Assembly (NCBI GenBank): GCA_903870275.1
Contig: CAIQCK010000119.1
Coordinates: 1 to 64,000 of the forward strand
Origin: an uncultured bacterium
Lineage (GTDB): Bacteria > Verrucomicrobiota > Verrucomicrobiia > CAIQCK01
Reading direction: 5' to 3'
Length of the DNA stretch: 64,000 nucleotides
This document shows, in pieces, positions 37,778 through 48,300 of this stretch. Made by a program: the position numbers and the translations under genes. The notes below the pieces were generated by a model that did no database searches, was not told where the DNA came from, and saw only the letters and a list, made by a program, of their open reading frames with translations. Each line of letters begins with the position of its first letter. Position 1 is the first letter of the stretch.

Positions 37778-38908
37778 TCAGTTCCTTCGACGTTTCCAAA
37801 AACGAGCGGTTATCAACACCGCCAGGGCCGGCGCGAGCAGAACGGCCGTTGAAGCTTCCGGAACGTCCTGAACAGCCGGCGAAATCTGGGTGACGTAGTC
37901 GGCCACCGTCCAACTGTTATCGTTGGTGTTGAGCGAATAGTATTGGATCGTCATGTTGGTGGCCCCCACCGTGGCCAGCGAAAAGCCGAAGACGCCGTTG
38001 GTGTAGAGCACGTTCACTCCCGCCTCGACGTCGGTGCCGACCGGATCCAAAGGCGCTCCACCGTTGCCCGCCATCAACTGGATGATCGTGTCCCCGTAGT
38101 CATTGGTGGTGCTGGCGACGGTCTCGTTGTGAATGTGGCCGGTCAGATAGAGCTGCACGCCGTTGGTGCCCAGCGCGTTCCAGAAATCCTCCCGGGTCAA
38201 GAGCCCGGTGGTATTGGTGCCGAAGAAACGCTCGCCCTCTCCGCCGCCCTCCGTCTGGAAAATCGGCTCGTGGGCCATGAACACCTTGTAGGGCGAGCTG
38301 GACTGCTGAAACTGCTGGTTGACCCATGCCCGATCCAAGTCGTGATACCCCGTCGGGTCGGTCGCGCTGTAATAAAAATACTGGTCGGCGGCAACGAACG
38401 TGACGTTGTTGGTGGTGAAGGAGTAACTGAAACCCGTCTGGTCGTTGGTCGTGCCGTAGTTGGGCCCGTTGAGCGGCACGTAGGCGCTGAATGCGTCGTA
38501 ATAAGCCTTCTTCAGGCCTTCAATGGGCGGACCCACGTCGTTGTCCACGTTCTCATGGTTGCCGCGCACGGGATAGATCGGGATGCCCCTGCCCGTGGTG
38601 TAGTTGAAGATCGGTGACATGGCCGTCTTCCAGTTGTCGAACTGAACCGAATAGTTCCTAAGAGGAGAATTTGTTGGCACGTCATTGCCGTTGACCAGAT
38701 CGCCGCCCATCAGCACCAAGTCGGGACTCAATGAGGCGATCTTCTGCGCGATGATGTTTAACTCCAGACTGACTCCCGTGGTGGTATTCGAACGGTCACC
38801 CCGGCTATCGCCCAGCATGGCGAAGGACCAGTCGGCTTGAAGCGCCGGCGCAGACAGAAAAGACACCGCCAGCCATACGACGAATTTCGGAATCAGTTGC
38901 AAGTTCAT
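37778..38908 (-). CDS. exported calcineurin-like phosphoesterase with PEP-CTERM-like tail
   Basis: A 376-aa protein beginning MNLQLIPKFVVWLAVSFLSA (signal peptide). Metallophosphoesterase motifs occur in order: MLGDSRGD, MGGDLVNGND, VRGNHENV, then AHEPIF and LTGHIHNE. It ends VPEASTAVLLAPALAVLITA followed by R-F-W-K-R-R-R-N, a PEP-CTERM-type sorting sequence. Its substrate is unknown; a cell-surface phosphatase or nuclease role is likely. It lies directly upstream of the YCF48-like gene. Confidence 0.88.
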   Translation of the reverse strand: MNLQLIPKFVVWLAVSFLSAPALQADWSFAMLGDSRGDRSNTTTGVSLELNIIAQKIASLSPDLVLMGGDLVNGNDVPTNSPLRNYSVQFDNWKTAMSPIFNYTTGRGIPIYPVRGNHENVDNDVGPPIEGLKKAYYDAFSAYVPLNGPNYGTTNDQTGFSYSFTTNNVTFVAADQYFYYSATDPTGYHDLDRAWVNQQFQQSSSPYKVFMAHEPIFQTEGGGEGERFFGTNTTGLLTREDFWNALGTNGVQLYLTGHIHNETVASTTNDYGDTIIQLMAGNGGAPLDPVGTDVEAGVNVLYTNGVFGFSLATVGATNMTIQYYSLNTNDNSWTVADYVTQISPAVQDVPEASTAVLLAPALAVLITARFWKRRRN

Positions 38909-39251
38909 GCGATGACACCGACCTCCTGCAAATCGCGAGGCTACGCCGATGTCCTCCCTTGTCCAGACAATTATCCCCAATCCGGGTGTGTGAAGCCTGG
39001 CTGTCGCGCAACCCGCCGCCGGCATGCTCTTCGCGCGCGGTTTGGCGTTATACGCTGCGAAAGACCACGCCTTGTTTTTCGTGAACACAAATCACATTCA
39101 AAACCGGCCGGGCGCGGTCAGAGGAGAAGTCTTTGATAAAGCCGCCAGCCAAACTGTAGCGGCGGTCTCCGACCGCCGAATTGTTTTGGCGATTATTCGG
39201 CGGTCAGAGACCGCCGCTACAGAACTTTTGCAGAGATTGCGAGGAGCGTTC
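38909..39251. other. 343-bp divergent intergenic region
   Basis: This divergent gap separates the phosphoesterase from the membrane protein at 39252. It contains the inverted repeat at 39150-39236. The rest (38909-39149) shows no gene, and the promoters must lie here. Confidence 0.5.
39150..39236. repeat. inverted repeat, CTGTAGCGGCGGTC family
   Basis: ACTGTAGCGGCGGTCTCCGA faces TCAGAGACCGCCGCTACAGA, with CCGCCGAA and TTCGGCGG inside. It continues with ACTTTTGCAGAGATTG, which is the end also found at 10632-10735. It lies directly before the start of the 39252 gene. Confidence 0.75.
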
Positions 39252-39932
39252 ATGAAGACTTCGTCGCGCAGTGAAGACAAAGGCCACCGGATTCCGCTGT
39301 GGGTCAAGCTGGGATTGACCGCGTTTGTCGCGGTGCTGGTTCCCAACTACTGGCGCGATTACGGGCCGACCAATTTCCTTTACTACTGCGACGTGTCGCT
39401 GCTGATGACCCTGGCGGCGGTCTGGCTGGAAAGCCCACTGCTGGCCTCGATGCCGGCGGTCGGCATCCTGTTGCCGCAGACGTTGTGGATGATGGATTTC
39501 CTCTGCCAGAGCGCCGGCGTGCCGCTCACCGGCATGACGGCCTACATGTTCGATCCAAAACTTCCGTTGCTCACCCGAGCGCTCTCCTTCTTTCATTTCT
39601 GGCTGCCGCTGTTGCTGGTCTGGCTCGTCTGGCGGCTCGGCTACGACCGCAGGGCGTTGCCGGCGTGGACGGGACTGGCCTGGGGGTTGATCCTGGTCTG
39701 TTATTTCCTGATGCCGGCTCCGCCGGCGCCGATCACTCACCCGAACCAGCCGGTCAACATCAACTACGTGTATGGCTTCAGCGACCATCCGCAAACCTGG
39801 ATGCCCCAACCGTTGTTCGTGGCGGTGATGATGGCGGCAATGCCGCTGCTGCTCTTCATCCCGACCCATCTCCTGTTGCGAAAAATGTTTCGTCCCGCTC
39901 CGTCCCCGCTGCGCGAAACGGTGTGCGGTTGA
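39252..39932 (+). CDS. multi-pass membrane protein
   Basis: A 226-aa protein; ATG 39252 (GGAG 8 bases upstream) follows directly on the repeat. About six hydrophobic helices are visible (LWVKLGLTAFVAVLVP, L-L-M-T-L-A-A-V-W-L, F-H-F-W-L-P-L-L-L-V-W-L, A-W-G-L-I-L-V-C-Y-F-L, M-M-A-A-M-P-L-L-L-F-I-P and others). It is similar in look to a family of membrane proteins in Planctomycetota and Verrucomicrobiota, without known function. The 200 bases after it hold no gene that I can support. Confidence 0.7.
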   Translation: MKTSSRSEDKGHRIPLWVKLGLTAFVAVLVPNYWRDYGPTNFLYYCDVSLLMTLAAVWLESPLLASMPAVGILLPQTLWMMDFLCQSAGVPLTGMTAYMFDPKLPLLTRALSFFHFWLPLLLVWLVWRLGYDRRALPAWTGLAWGLILVCYFLMPAPPAPITHPNQPVNINYVYGFSDHPQTWMPQPLFVAVMMAAMPLLLFIPTHLLLRKMFRPAPSPLRETVCG

Positions 39933-40136
39933 TTCTCCGGCGTTGCCTCCGTGAGGTGGACCGCGACCGCGTGAAACGCGGCAAGCCACTCCGGGCGCGG
40001 TGCGACGAAGCTCGGAAGATGGCCCGGAAAGCTCTCGCCGAAGTCCAACGCGAACTGCTATAAACAGAATGAGCTGGGACAAAGGCTCCGACTCTTTCGA
40101 TGCGTGGTGTTAGCTGAGGCAATAAAAAGGCGTTCC

Positions 40137-40595
40137 ATGGATAACGAGAAGTTCCTCACCCAAAACTTCTGGCTCCTCGTGCGGGCTGCTGTGTTGTTCG
40201 TCTTGAGCTTCGCAATATTGATTTGGGGGATGCTGAGTGCGCGTAAAGCTCTTTGGTCGGCACTGGAAGGCAAGCTTCCTCCCGTTACCAAACGAGATGA
40301 GCAACTGCTGGCGCGCGCCGTGGCGGATGAAGCTCTCCATCGGCAGCTCATCGAAGAGTTCGGAAAGAAACAGAAATGGCTCGGCGCCTTCCTTGCGCTT
40401 CTCTGCGCAATGATATGTGCAGGTGTATTTGCAAATGTGTATGGTGTTCAGGACCGCGTTCACTCATCCATCATCCGGCCCGTGTTGATGCTGGCGGGTG
40501 CGATAGGAATATTATGCGTCGTCATCCCCATGAAGCGCATCAACAAACAATGGTTGCTGTTGAAAGATCTGCGCAAGAAACTCGACCGCTGGTGA
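40137..40595 (+). CDS. small membrane protein of unknown function
   Basis: A 152-aa protein with three hydrophobic helices (around residues 12-35, 80-100 and 110-130) and charged segments between them. The ATG at 40137 has no strong ribosome site; an upstream start at 40104 is possible. No family is recognised. It is followed by a similar small gene. Confidence 0.6.
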   Translation: MDNEKFLTQNFWLLVRAAVLFVLSFAILIWGMLSARKALWSALEGKLPPVTKRDEQLLARAVADEALHRQLIEEFGKKQKWLGAFLALLCAMICAGVFANVYGVQDRVHSSIIRPVLMLAGAIGILCVVIPMKRINKQWLLLKDLRKKLDRW

Positions 40596-40701
40596 GAGAA
40601 ACAAGCCCGTTGCATTGCTGATAGTTTCCCCTCAACTCCCTTCTCGACAATCGCCGGGACCAGTTTCAAAATCCGGCCAATCCAACAAAAGGGCAGATAT
40701 C

Positions 40702-41181
40702 ATGGATACATATCACATCATCTCCACATCATTGCTCATCATATTTTTGGTCGACCTTGTTGCCCGCCTCTTGAACAAGACCAAGACAATCGAGGAGGCG
40801 ACAGCATTGCGATCACACATGCAGCGCTGGCGGTTTCTATATGGTTTTCAGCAGCAAGAAGAGAAAAGCGATTTGCTATATTTTCGCACCCTGGCAGACC
40901 GCACGGAAGATCATACCTTGCTGATCGTTATCCTAGCGCTTCAGACATGCCGTATCGAAATGACTTCTTCCGGCGTCATAGTTTCATTATTGATGTTCTG
41001 CCTATTCTTCTATCGAATCAATTTGACGCGCGCGCGGGCCGTGCTGAACCTTTTTGAAGATTGCGGTCCCCAAATGCTCAATGAACTGGTGGTGAAGACA
41101 CCCGGCAACCCCGATTCGTCAGCGAAAGCCCCTCTCAAGCGAGGTTGGAAGGACGATTGGGGTGAATGGCACGAGGATTAG
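40702..41181 (+). CDS. small membrane protein of unknown function
   Basis: A 159-aa protein starting MDTYHIISTSLLIIFLVDLV. It has one N-terminal helix and a hydrophobic region in residues 75-105 (V-I-L-A-L-Q-T-C; V-S-L-L-M-F-C-L-F-F). The C-terminal 40 residues are polar. No family is recognised. It is in the same direction as the acyltransferase fusion but 99 bases away. Confidence 0.6.
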   Translation: MDTYHIISTSLLIIFLVDLVARLLNKTKTIEEATALRSHMQRWRFLYGFQQQEEKSDLLYFRTLADRTEDHTLLIVILALQTCRIEMTSSGVIVSLLMFCLFFYRINLTRARAVLNLFEDCGPQMLNELVVKTPGNPDSSAKAPLKRGWKDDWGEWHED

Positions 41182-41280
41182 GTGACCCTTGCGGGGAAGC
41201 CGACTCTGCTCCGTTCCCCGCCTGTCATTGATTTTCCGCCGTTACATCGGCAGAATAGCTGCGCCTTGTGAGGTGTGAGC

Positions 41281-44200
41281 ATGTCTGAGCCGGGAACAAA
41301 TTCATCGCCGTCGTCGCGCGGGTTTTGGAGCCTGATCGTGACGCAGTTCCAGAATGCGTTCAGCGACAACGCGCTGCGCAACCTCGTCATCTTCCTCATC
41401 GTCGGCGCGGGCCTGTCGGCGGCGGAGCGCGACCGGATGATTCTGCTCATCGGCATGCTGTTCTCGATGCCGTTCATCCTCTTCTCGATGGCGGGCGGTT
41501 TCCTGGCGGACCGGTTCAGCAAGCGGCTGGTGACCATCGGCACGAAGCTGGCCGAGCTGCCGCTGATGCTGCTGGCGATGGCGGGACTGGCGGCCAACAG
41601 CCAGCCGGCGTTGCTGGCGGCGGTGTTCCTGATGGGCGTGCGCAGCGCGCTGTTCGGGCCGGCGAAATACGGCCTGCTGCCGGAGTTGCTCGCGCCGAAG
41701 CGGCTCTCGTGGGGCAACGGCGTGCTGGAGCTGGGCACGTTCGTGGCGATCATCCTCGGCACGGTGGCAGGCGGCTGGTTGTGCGAGACCTTTCGCGGGC
41801 GGCAGCTCTGGTCGGGCGTGGCGCTGCTGGCGGTGGCGGTGGTGGGATTGATCACGAGCTTCGGCGTCAGCCGCGTGCCGGCGGCCGACCCGGCGAAGAA
41901 GTTTCACGTAAATTTTCTCGCTGACCTGTTCGCGCAGGTCCAGCTCATCAGCGGCGACCGCGTGTTGTGGCTGGCGGTGCTGGGCAACACCTACTTCTGG
42001 TTCCTCGGCATGTTGCTGCAGCTCAACATCGTCTTCCTCGGCACCGACGCGCTGCAGATCAGCGCGACGCAGATCAGTTATCTCATGGCGGTGCTGGCCA
42101 TCGGCATCGGTATCGGCAGCTTCGCGGCGGGCTATCTTTCCGGCGGCAAGATCGAATACGGCCTCATCCCGCTCGGCGCGATGGGATTGACCGTGCTCGG
42201 CGCGGCGCTGGCGCATCCGGGCCTCACGGCCACCGGCGTCGGCGCGGAACTGGCGGCGTTCGGGTTCTTCGCCGGCTTCTTCGCCGTGCCGATCAACGCG
42301 CTCATCCAGCACCGGCCCGACCCGGCGCGCAAGGGCGGCGTGCTCGCGGCGGCGAACCTGCTGTCGTTCGTCGGCATCTTCACGGCGTCGGGCGTGTATT
42401 ACCTGCTGACGGCGCAGGCGCATTTTTCGCCGCGTACCGTGTTCCTGCTCAGCGCGGTGGCGACGCTGGCGGGAACCGTCTATGTGCTGGTGCTGCTGCC
42501 GGACGCGCTGTTGCGGTTTGTGTTCTGGATGCTGACCCGCACGATCTACCGCCTGCGCGTCGAAGGCCGCGACAACATCCCGGAGCGCGGCGGCGCGCTG
42601 TTCGTGTGCAACCACCTCTCGTTCGTGGACGCGCTGCTGTTGAACGCGTCCACCGACCGGCCCATCCGGTTCATCATGTTCAAGGGCATCTACGATCTGC
42701 CGCTGGTCAAGCCCATCGCGCGCATCATGCGGGCGATCCCGATCTCGTCGCAACTCCGGCCGCGCGAGATGATCCAGTCGCTGCGCGAGGCGGGCGAGGC
42801 GATCAAGGCCGGCGAGGTCGTTTGTATTTTCGCCGAGGGCCAGATCACGCGCATCGGGCAACTGCTGCCGTTCCGGCGCGGCTTCGAGCGGATCATGCAC
42901 GGCGTGGACGCGCCGATCATCCCGGTGGCGCTCGACGGCGTCTGGGGCAGCATCTTCAGTTTTGAGAAAGGCCGCTTCGTCTGGAAGTGGCCGCATCGCG
43001 TGCCGTATCCGGTGACGGTGTGTTTCGGCGCGCCGCTGCCGCCGACGGCGACGCCGTTCGAGGTGCGCCAGGTCGTGCAGGAGATGCAGAGCGAGGCGTG
43101 GCAATACCGCCGGCGTTGGATGCTGCCGCTCCAGCGCAAGTTTGTGCGCGGCGCGCGGCTGCATCCGCGGCGCTTCGCGATGGCCGACGGGCGCACGCCA
43201 CGTGTGAGTTTCGGCGCGGCGCTGACACGGACGGTCTATCTCGCGCGGCGGCTGCGGAAAACCTGGGACGGCCAGGAGATGGTCGGCATCCTGCTGCCGC
43301 CGTCGGTGGCGGGCGCGTTGGTGAACTGGGCCGCGCTGCTCATGGGCAAGGCGCCGGTGAACCTCAACTACACCGTCTCGAACGAAACGCTCGCCTCCTG
43401 CGCGCGGCAATGCGGACTGAAGACCATCGTCACCTCGCGCGAGTTTCTGGAGCGTGTGAAGCTCACCGTGCCGGCAGAGGCGGTGTTCATCGAGGAGATC
43501 GCCGCGAAGCCGACGGCCGGCGAGAAGCTCACCGCGTTCGCGATGGCGTGGACGCTGCCGGTGCGGCTGCTGGAGCGCGCCGTCGGACGCCAGAAGAAGG
43601 TCTCGCTCGACGACCTTGCCACCGTGATTTTTTCCAGCGGCAGCACCGGCGACCCCAAGGGCGTGATGCTGACGCACTACAACGTCGGCGCGAACGTCCA
43701 GCAACTCGGCCAGTCGTTTGCGTTCGACGGCACCGACCGCGTCCTCGGCATCCTGCCGTTCTTCCACTCGTTCGGTTTCACGGGCGCGCTGATCCTGCCG
43801 GCGACGCTCGGCACGGGCGTGGTCTATCATCCCAGCCCGCTCGATTCGCGGGCCATCGGCGCGCTCACGGGCCAATACGGCGTCACGTTCCTGCTGGCGA
43901 CGCCGACGTTTCTCCAGATGTATATGCGCGGCTGCGCGCCGGAGGATTTCGGCAGCCTGCGGTTCGTGATGACCGGCGCGGAAAAACTTCCGGAGCGGCT
44001 GGCGCAGGCGTTTGAGGACCGGTTCGGCGTCCGGCCGATGGAAGGCTACGGTTGCACCGAGTGCTCGCCGGCGGTGACGGTGAACACGCGCGACTTCCGC
44101 GCCGCCGGCTTCCGCCAGGTCGGCGCCAAGCGCGGTACCATCGGCCATCCGTTGCCCGGCGTGAGCGTGCGCATCGTGGACCCCGACACGATGAAACGCC

Positions 44201-44700
44201 TGCCCACCGGCCAGCCCGGCCTGATGCTCGTGCGCGGCCCGAACGTCATGAAAGGCTACCTCGGCCGCCCGGAAAAAACCGCCGAGGTGGTGCGCGACGG
44301 CTGGTATGTCACCGGCGACATCGCCACCGAAGACGAGGACGGTTTCATCCAGATCACCGACCGCCTGAGCCGTTTCAGCAAGATCGGCGGCGAGATGGTG
44401 CCGCACATAAAGGTGGAGGAGAAACTGCACGAACTGGCCGGCGTCACCGAACAGACGTTCGTGGTCGTCGGCGTGCCCGACGAAAAGAAAGGCGAGCGGC
44501 TCGTCGTGCTCCACACGTTGCCCGCCGAGAAACTCCAGCCCGTCCTCGATAAACTGCCGCAAGCCGGCCTGCCCAACCTCTGGGTGCCGCGAACGAACCA
44601 GTTTTTCCGCGTCGAATTCCTCCCGCATCTCGGCACCGGCAAACTGGATTTGCGGAAAGTCCGCGAGATGGCGGCGCAGCTTTCATCGGCCGCGGCGTAG
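41281..44700 (+). CDS. LplT-PlsC-Aas fusion: MFS transporter, acyltransferase and acyl-ACP synthetase
   Basis: A single 1139-aa protein (GAGGTG just before the ATG). Residues 1-415 are a 12-helix MFS lysophospholipid transporter. Residues 430-630 are a PlsC-type acyltransferase: NHLSFVD near 444 (HX4D) and FAEGQITR. Residues 640-1139 are an AMP-dependent acyl-ACP synthetase with SSGSTGDPKGV near 783 and the usual Y-G-C-T-E-C-S-P and D-G-W-Y-V-T-G-D blocks. In E. coli these are two genes, lplT and aas, that take up lysophospholipids and reacylate them. Fusion of all three would couple transport to membrane repair. Confidence 0.93.
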   Translation: MSEPGTNSSPSSRGFWSLIVTQFQNAFSDNALRNLVIFLIVGAGLSAAERDRMILLIGMLFSMPFILFSMAGGFLADRFSKRLVTIGTKLAELPLMLLAMAGLAANSQPALLAAVFLMGVRSALFGPAKYGLLPELLAPKRLSWGNGVLELGTFVAIILGTVAGGWLCETFRGRQLWSGVALLAVAVVGLITSFGVSRVPAADPAKKFHVNFLADLFAQVQLISGDRVLWLAVLGNTYFWFLGMLLQLNIVFLGTDALQISATQISYLMAVLAIGIGIGSFAAGYLSGGKIEYGLIPLGAMGLTVLGAALAHPGLTATGVGAELAAFGFFAGFFAVPINALIQHRPDPARKGGVLAAANLLSFVGIFTASGVYYLLTAQAHFSPRTVFLLSAVATLAGTVYVLVLLPDALLRFVFWMLTRTIYRLRVEGRDNIPERGGALFVCNHLSFVDALLLNASTDRPIRFIMFKGIYDLPLVKPIARIMRAIPISSQLRPREMIQSLREAGEAIKAGEVVCIFAEGQITRIGQLLPFRRGFERIMHGVDAPIIPVALDGVWGSIFSFEKGRFVWKWPHRVPYPVTVCFGAPLPPTATPFEVRQVVQEMQSEAWQYRRRWMLPLQRKFVRGARLHPRRFAMADGRTPRVSFGAALTRTVYLARRLRKTWDGQEMVGILLPPSVAGALVNWAALLMGKAPVNLNYTVSNETLASCARQCGLKTIVTSREFLERVKLTVPAEAVFIEEIAAKPTAGEKLTAFAMAWTLPVRLLERAVGRQKKVSLDDLATVIFSSGSTGDPKGVMLTHYNVGANVQQLGQSFAFDGTDRVLGILPFFHSFGFTGALILPATLGTGVVYHPSPLDSRAIGALTGQYGVTFLLATPTFLQMYMRGCAPEDFGSLRFVMTGAEKLPERLAQAFEDRFGVRPMEGYGCTECSPAVTVNTRDFRAAGFRQVGAKRGTIGHPLPGVSVRIVDPDTMKRLPTGQPGLMLVRGPNVMKGYLGRPEKTAEVVRDGWYVTGDIATEDEDGFIQITDRLSRFSKIGGEMVPHIKVEEKLHELAGVTEQTFVVVGVPDEKKGERLVVLHTLPAEKLQPVLDKLPQAGLPNLWVPRTNQFFRVEFLPHLGTGKLDLRKVREMAAQLSSAAA

Positions 44701-45003
44701 CAACCCGGCTTTCTCCAAATACAGCGCCTGTTCGTCCGGTCGCCGGTTCGAGAGGCTCGTGGATGATACGAGCGCGCCGCCGTGCCGGCTTTTCTGCGTC
44801 AAGGCGGCCGGGTGCGTTCCACAAGAGTGCATGTTGGCGCTGCCTGAACCGTGATCAAAGCCTGCTGTGCTTCACGCCAGTCGTTCTACTTTGAGTAGAA
44901 TACCACTATTCGCTTTATCGCCTTTTATACAATAGTGTAAGCAACTTGAAGTTCTAGGTTTTACTGAGGGGTGGGCGCGGTGCTTTCTTCTCTCCCTTTC
45001 GCC
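44701..45003. other. intergenic region before the TPR remnant
   Basis: No gene is seen. 44881-44935 is AT-rich with a TATACAAT block, a possible promoter for what follows. Confidence 0.45.
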
Positions 45004-45275
45004 ATGAGCCAGCAAGGCTCGAGTTGGCAGCACGCAGGCGAGTTGATCCAGCCGGGTAATTACGCTGGCGCATTGAAAGAATCCGATCGGCTGCTGGCGG
45101 AACGCCTCAACAACGTTTTACTTCTGCGCTTCAAGGGGATTTGCCTGATGGAGACGGGGCGTCAGGATGAGGCGGTCAAAGTGTTGCGTCGAGCAGTAAC
45201 ACTCAACCCCAACAGCATCGCATCGCGATTTTATCTGGCCTAGGCGCTGGCTTATCAAGGGGGAGCGGTGGTCGC
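45004..45275 (+). pseudogene. truncated TPR protein (premature stop)
   Basis: ATG 45004 opens a frame with TPR character (ALKESDRLLAERLNNVLLL, EAVKVLRRAVTLNPNS) ending at the TAG at 45241. The codon after LA is TAG where a TPR continues, and the bases after it still read ALAYQG in frame; CAG to TAG is a single-base change. The text after about 45262 no longer reads as TPR. This looks like a decayed gene fragment. Confidence 0.6.
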
Positions 45276-45330
45276 TGTCGCCGCAGGCGGTTGTGCCGTG
45301 GCGGCGGACCGAGACGGTTGATGGACATTC

Positions 45331-48300
45331 ATGGAAGTCGGGAAAAACCATTTGGGTGGTCGTCGGTGGCTGGCTCTCGGAAGCCTGCTGGCGGCGCTTG
45401 CCTGCGCCCCGCCGTTGCACGCCCAGACTGAGACCAACGTGCCGCCGCTTCAGATTGACGACAGCGGCAGTTATCTTATTGATACGTCCTTCGACAACGG
45501 CGCCACTGATGCCTGGATTGGCGGTTACAATCCCGGCAATACCCTGACCATTTCGTCGTCCGGCTCGTTGTTCAACGTGGTTTACGGATTTGTCGGCGCG
45601 CTAAGTGACAACAATTTGGTCACGGTGGACGGCGGCAGTTGGGCCAACAACAGCGATCTGGTCATCGGGAATTACGGCAACAACAATAACCTGATCATTC
45701 AAAACGGCGGGACAGTCTCCAGCGACTACGGCTACCTTGGCGGTTTCGACCACACACACACTGGCAGCACCTTCGACGGCTACGATGCTTACGGTGGCAA
45801 CAACAACTCGGTGCAGGTCACGGGCGCCGGTTCCACCTGGACCACCTTCCAAGATCTGAGTGTTGGCTGGTCCTTTTCCTCCACCGGCAACAGCCTGACC
45901 GTGGACAGCGGCGGCGCGGTCAGCGTCGGCGGGATTTTCTATGTCGGCTACTACGGCTCCGGCAACAGCGTGACCATATCCAATGGCGGGCAGCTTACTT
46001 CTTCGGTGGCCAGCTACATCGGCAACAACGACTCCTATGGCAGCGTGAACAGCAACACGGTGCATGTTAGCGGCAGCGGCTCGGTTTGGAACAGCGGCGG
46101 TTCGTTGTTCATTGGCAATTGCAGTGGTTCCGGCAATAGCCTGATCATTGACAGCGGCGGACAGGTTATCAACAGCGGCGACGGCGTGATTGGCAATGAT
46201 TTCATTAGCGACTCCTCGAGCAACAACACCGTGCACGTCAGCGGCAGCGGTTCCGTCTGGAACAACAGCGGCGACCTGTATGTAGGCGGCTTCGGTTCCG
46301 GCAACAGCCTGGTCATTGACAGCGGCGGACAGGTTATCAATGGCATTAACACCTATGGCGGCGTCATCGGCTTCGACGACAACGCGGGCGTCGCCAATAA
46401 CAACACGGTGCTGGTCACCGGCAGCGGCTCCCTCTGGAACGACAGCAGCAGTGATGTGTATGTCGGTTACTACAGTTCCAGCAACAATCTGACGATTGCC
46501 AATGGCGGCGTGGTCATCAACGGCAACGGCTACATCGGCTACGACGGCGGCCTCGGCGGCGGCATCAGTAACTCGGTAGTGGTCACGGACAGCGGTTCGA
46601 TCTGGAGCAATACCGGCAGTGTATTTCTTGGCTACCAGAATGGCGCAAGCAGCAACAGCCTGATCATTGCCAACGGCGGCCAGGTCTTCAACATCTTCGG
46701 CATTGTTGGCAACGACTACAGCTCCAGCAACAACATGGCCTGGGTCACCGGCATCGGCTCGCTCTGGAGCAATAGTGCCGATCTTTTTATCGGCAACAAT
46801 GGCTCTTTCAATGGCCTGACCATTGACAGCAGCGGCCAGGTGATGAATGGCGGCGGCTTCATCGGCTGGGGTCCCTCGTCCGGCAACAACACGGTGCTGG
46901 TCACCGGCAACGGCTCTGTCTGGACCAACAACGGCGATGTGAACGTCGGTTATTACGGTTCCGGCAACAGCCTGACCATTGCCAGTGGCGGCCAGGCCTT
47001 GAACAACAACGGCTACATCGGCCAGAATAGCGGCGCGAACAATAACAGCGTCACGGTGACCAATGCCGGTTCGCTGTGGAACAACAGCGGCGATCTGTTC
47101 GTCGGTTTCTACGGCGTTAGCAACAGCCTGGTCATTGCCAACGGCGGCACGGTGTTCAACGCGCAAGGCATTATCGGTGTTAATTCCGGCGCCAACGGCA
47201 ACGCGGTGCTGGTTACCGGCGCTGGCAGCGTCTGGAGCAATAGCTCCGACCTCTACGTGGGCAACACAGGCTCATTTAACCAACTGACGATCTCCAGCGG
47301 CGGCACGGTGTTCAACGCCACCGGCTATATCGGTATTGGTGATTATTATGATTCCACTGTCGGCGACAGCAACACGGTGCTGGTCACCGGCGCGGGCAGC
47401 GTTTGGAGCAATAGCTCCGACCTCATCGTGGGCAGCGGTGGCTCGTTCAACCAACTGACCATCGCCAACAGCGGCACGGTGTTCAACGCCAACGGCTATG
47501 TCAGCGGAAGCGGCAGCAACAACATGGCGCTGGTCACCGGCGCGGGCAGCGTCTGGAACAATAGCGGCGAGCTCAGCGTGGGTGCCGGCTCGTTCAACCA
47601 AATGATCATCACCAATGGCGGCACGGTGTTCAGCACCGCCGGCTGGGTCGGCTCTGGCTTCGGCGCCGCCAACAGCAACACGGTGCTGGTCACCGGCGCG
47701 GGCAGCCTCTGGAGCAATAGCCTCAGACTCACCGTGGGCACCTATGGCTCGTTCAACCAACTGACCATCGCCAACGGCGGCACGGTGCTCAGCGACGCCG
47801 GCTGGGTCGGCTATCAACCCGGCGACAACGGCAACGCGGTGCTGGTTACCGGCGCGGGCAGCGTCTGGAGCAATAGCTACGACATCCTCGTGGGCGTCTA
47901 CAGCTCGTTCAATCAACTGACGATCATCAATGGCGGCACGGTGTACAGCGTCGGCGGCGGCGGCCAAGTCGGCAGTCAATCCGACGCCAACAGCAACTCA
48001 GTGCTGGTCGCCGACGCGGGCAGCCTCTGGGATAGCGGCGGCCTCATCGTGGGCTGGGGTGGCTCGTTCAACCAGTTGATCATCACCAACGGCGGCACGG
48101 TGCTCGGCGAACTCGGCAGCGAAATAGGCCATGCTTCCGGCGCCATCAGCAACGCGGTGCTCGTCACCGGCGCGGGCAGCCTCTGGAACAATGGCTCCGA
48201 TCTCTTCGTGGGCAACGATGGCTCGTTCAACCAACTGACGATCACCAACGGCGGCACGGTGTTTGCCACGCGAGGCTTTATCGGTGGTGGTACTGTCGGC

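Noticed and set aside
39940-40063. Possible gene fragment after the membrane protein at 39252
   Set aside because: One frame reads as a basic helical stretch ending in VQRELL, but it has no start, ribosome site or recognisable family.
41302-44628. Long minus-strand open frame of 1108 codons
   Set aside because: It is the mirror of the high-GC LplT-PlsC-Aas gene; the protein has no motif and an abnormal Arg/His-rich composition.
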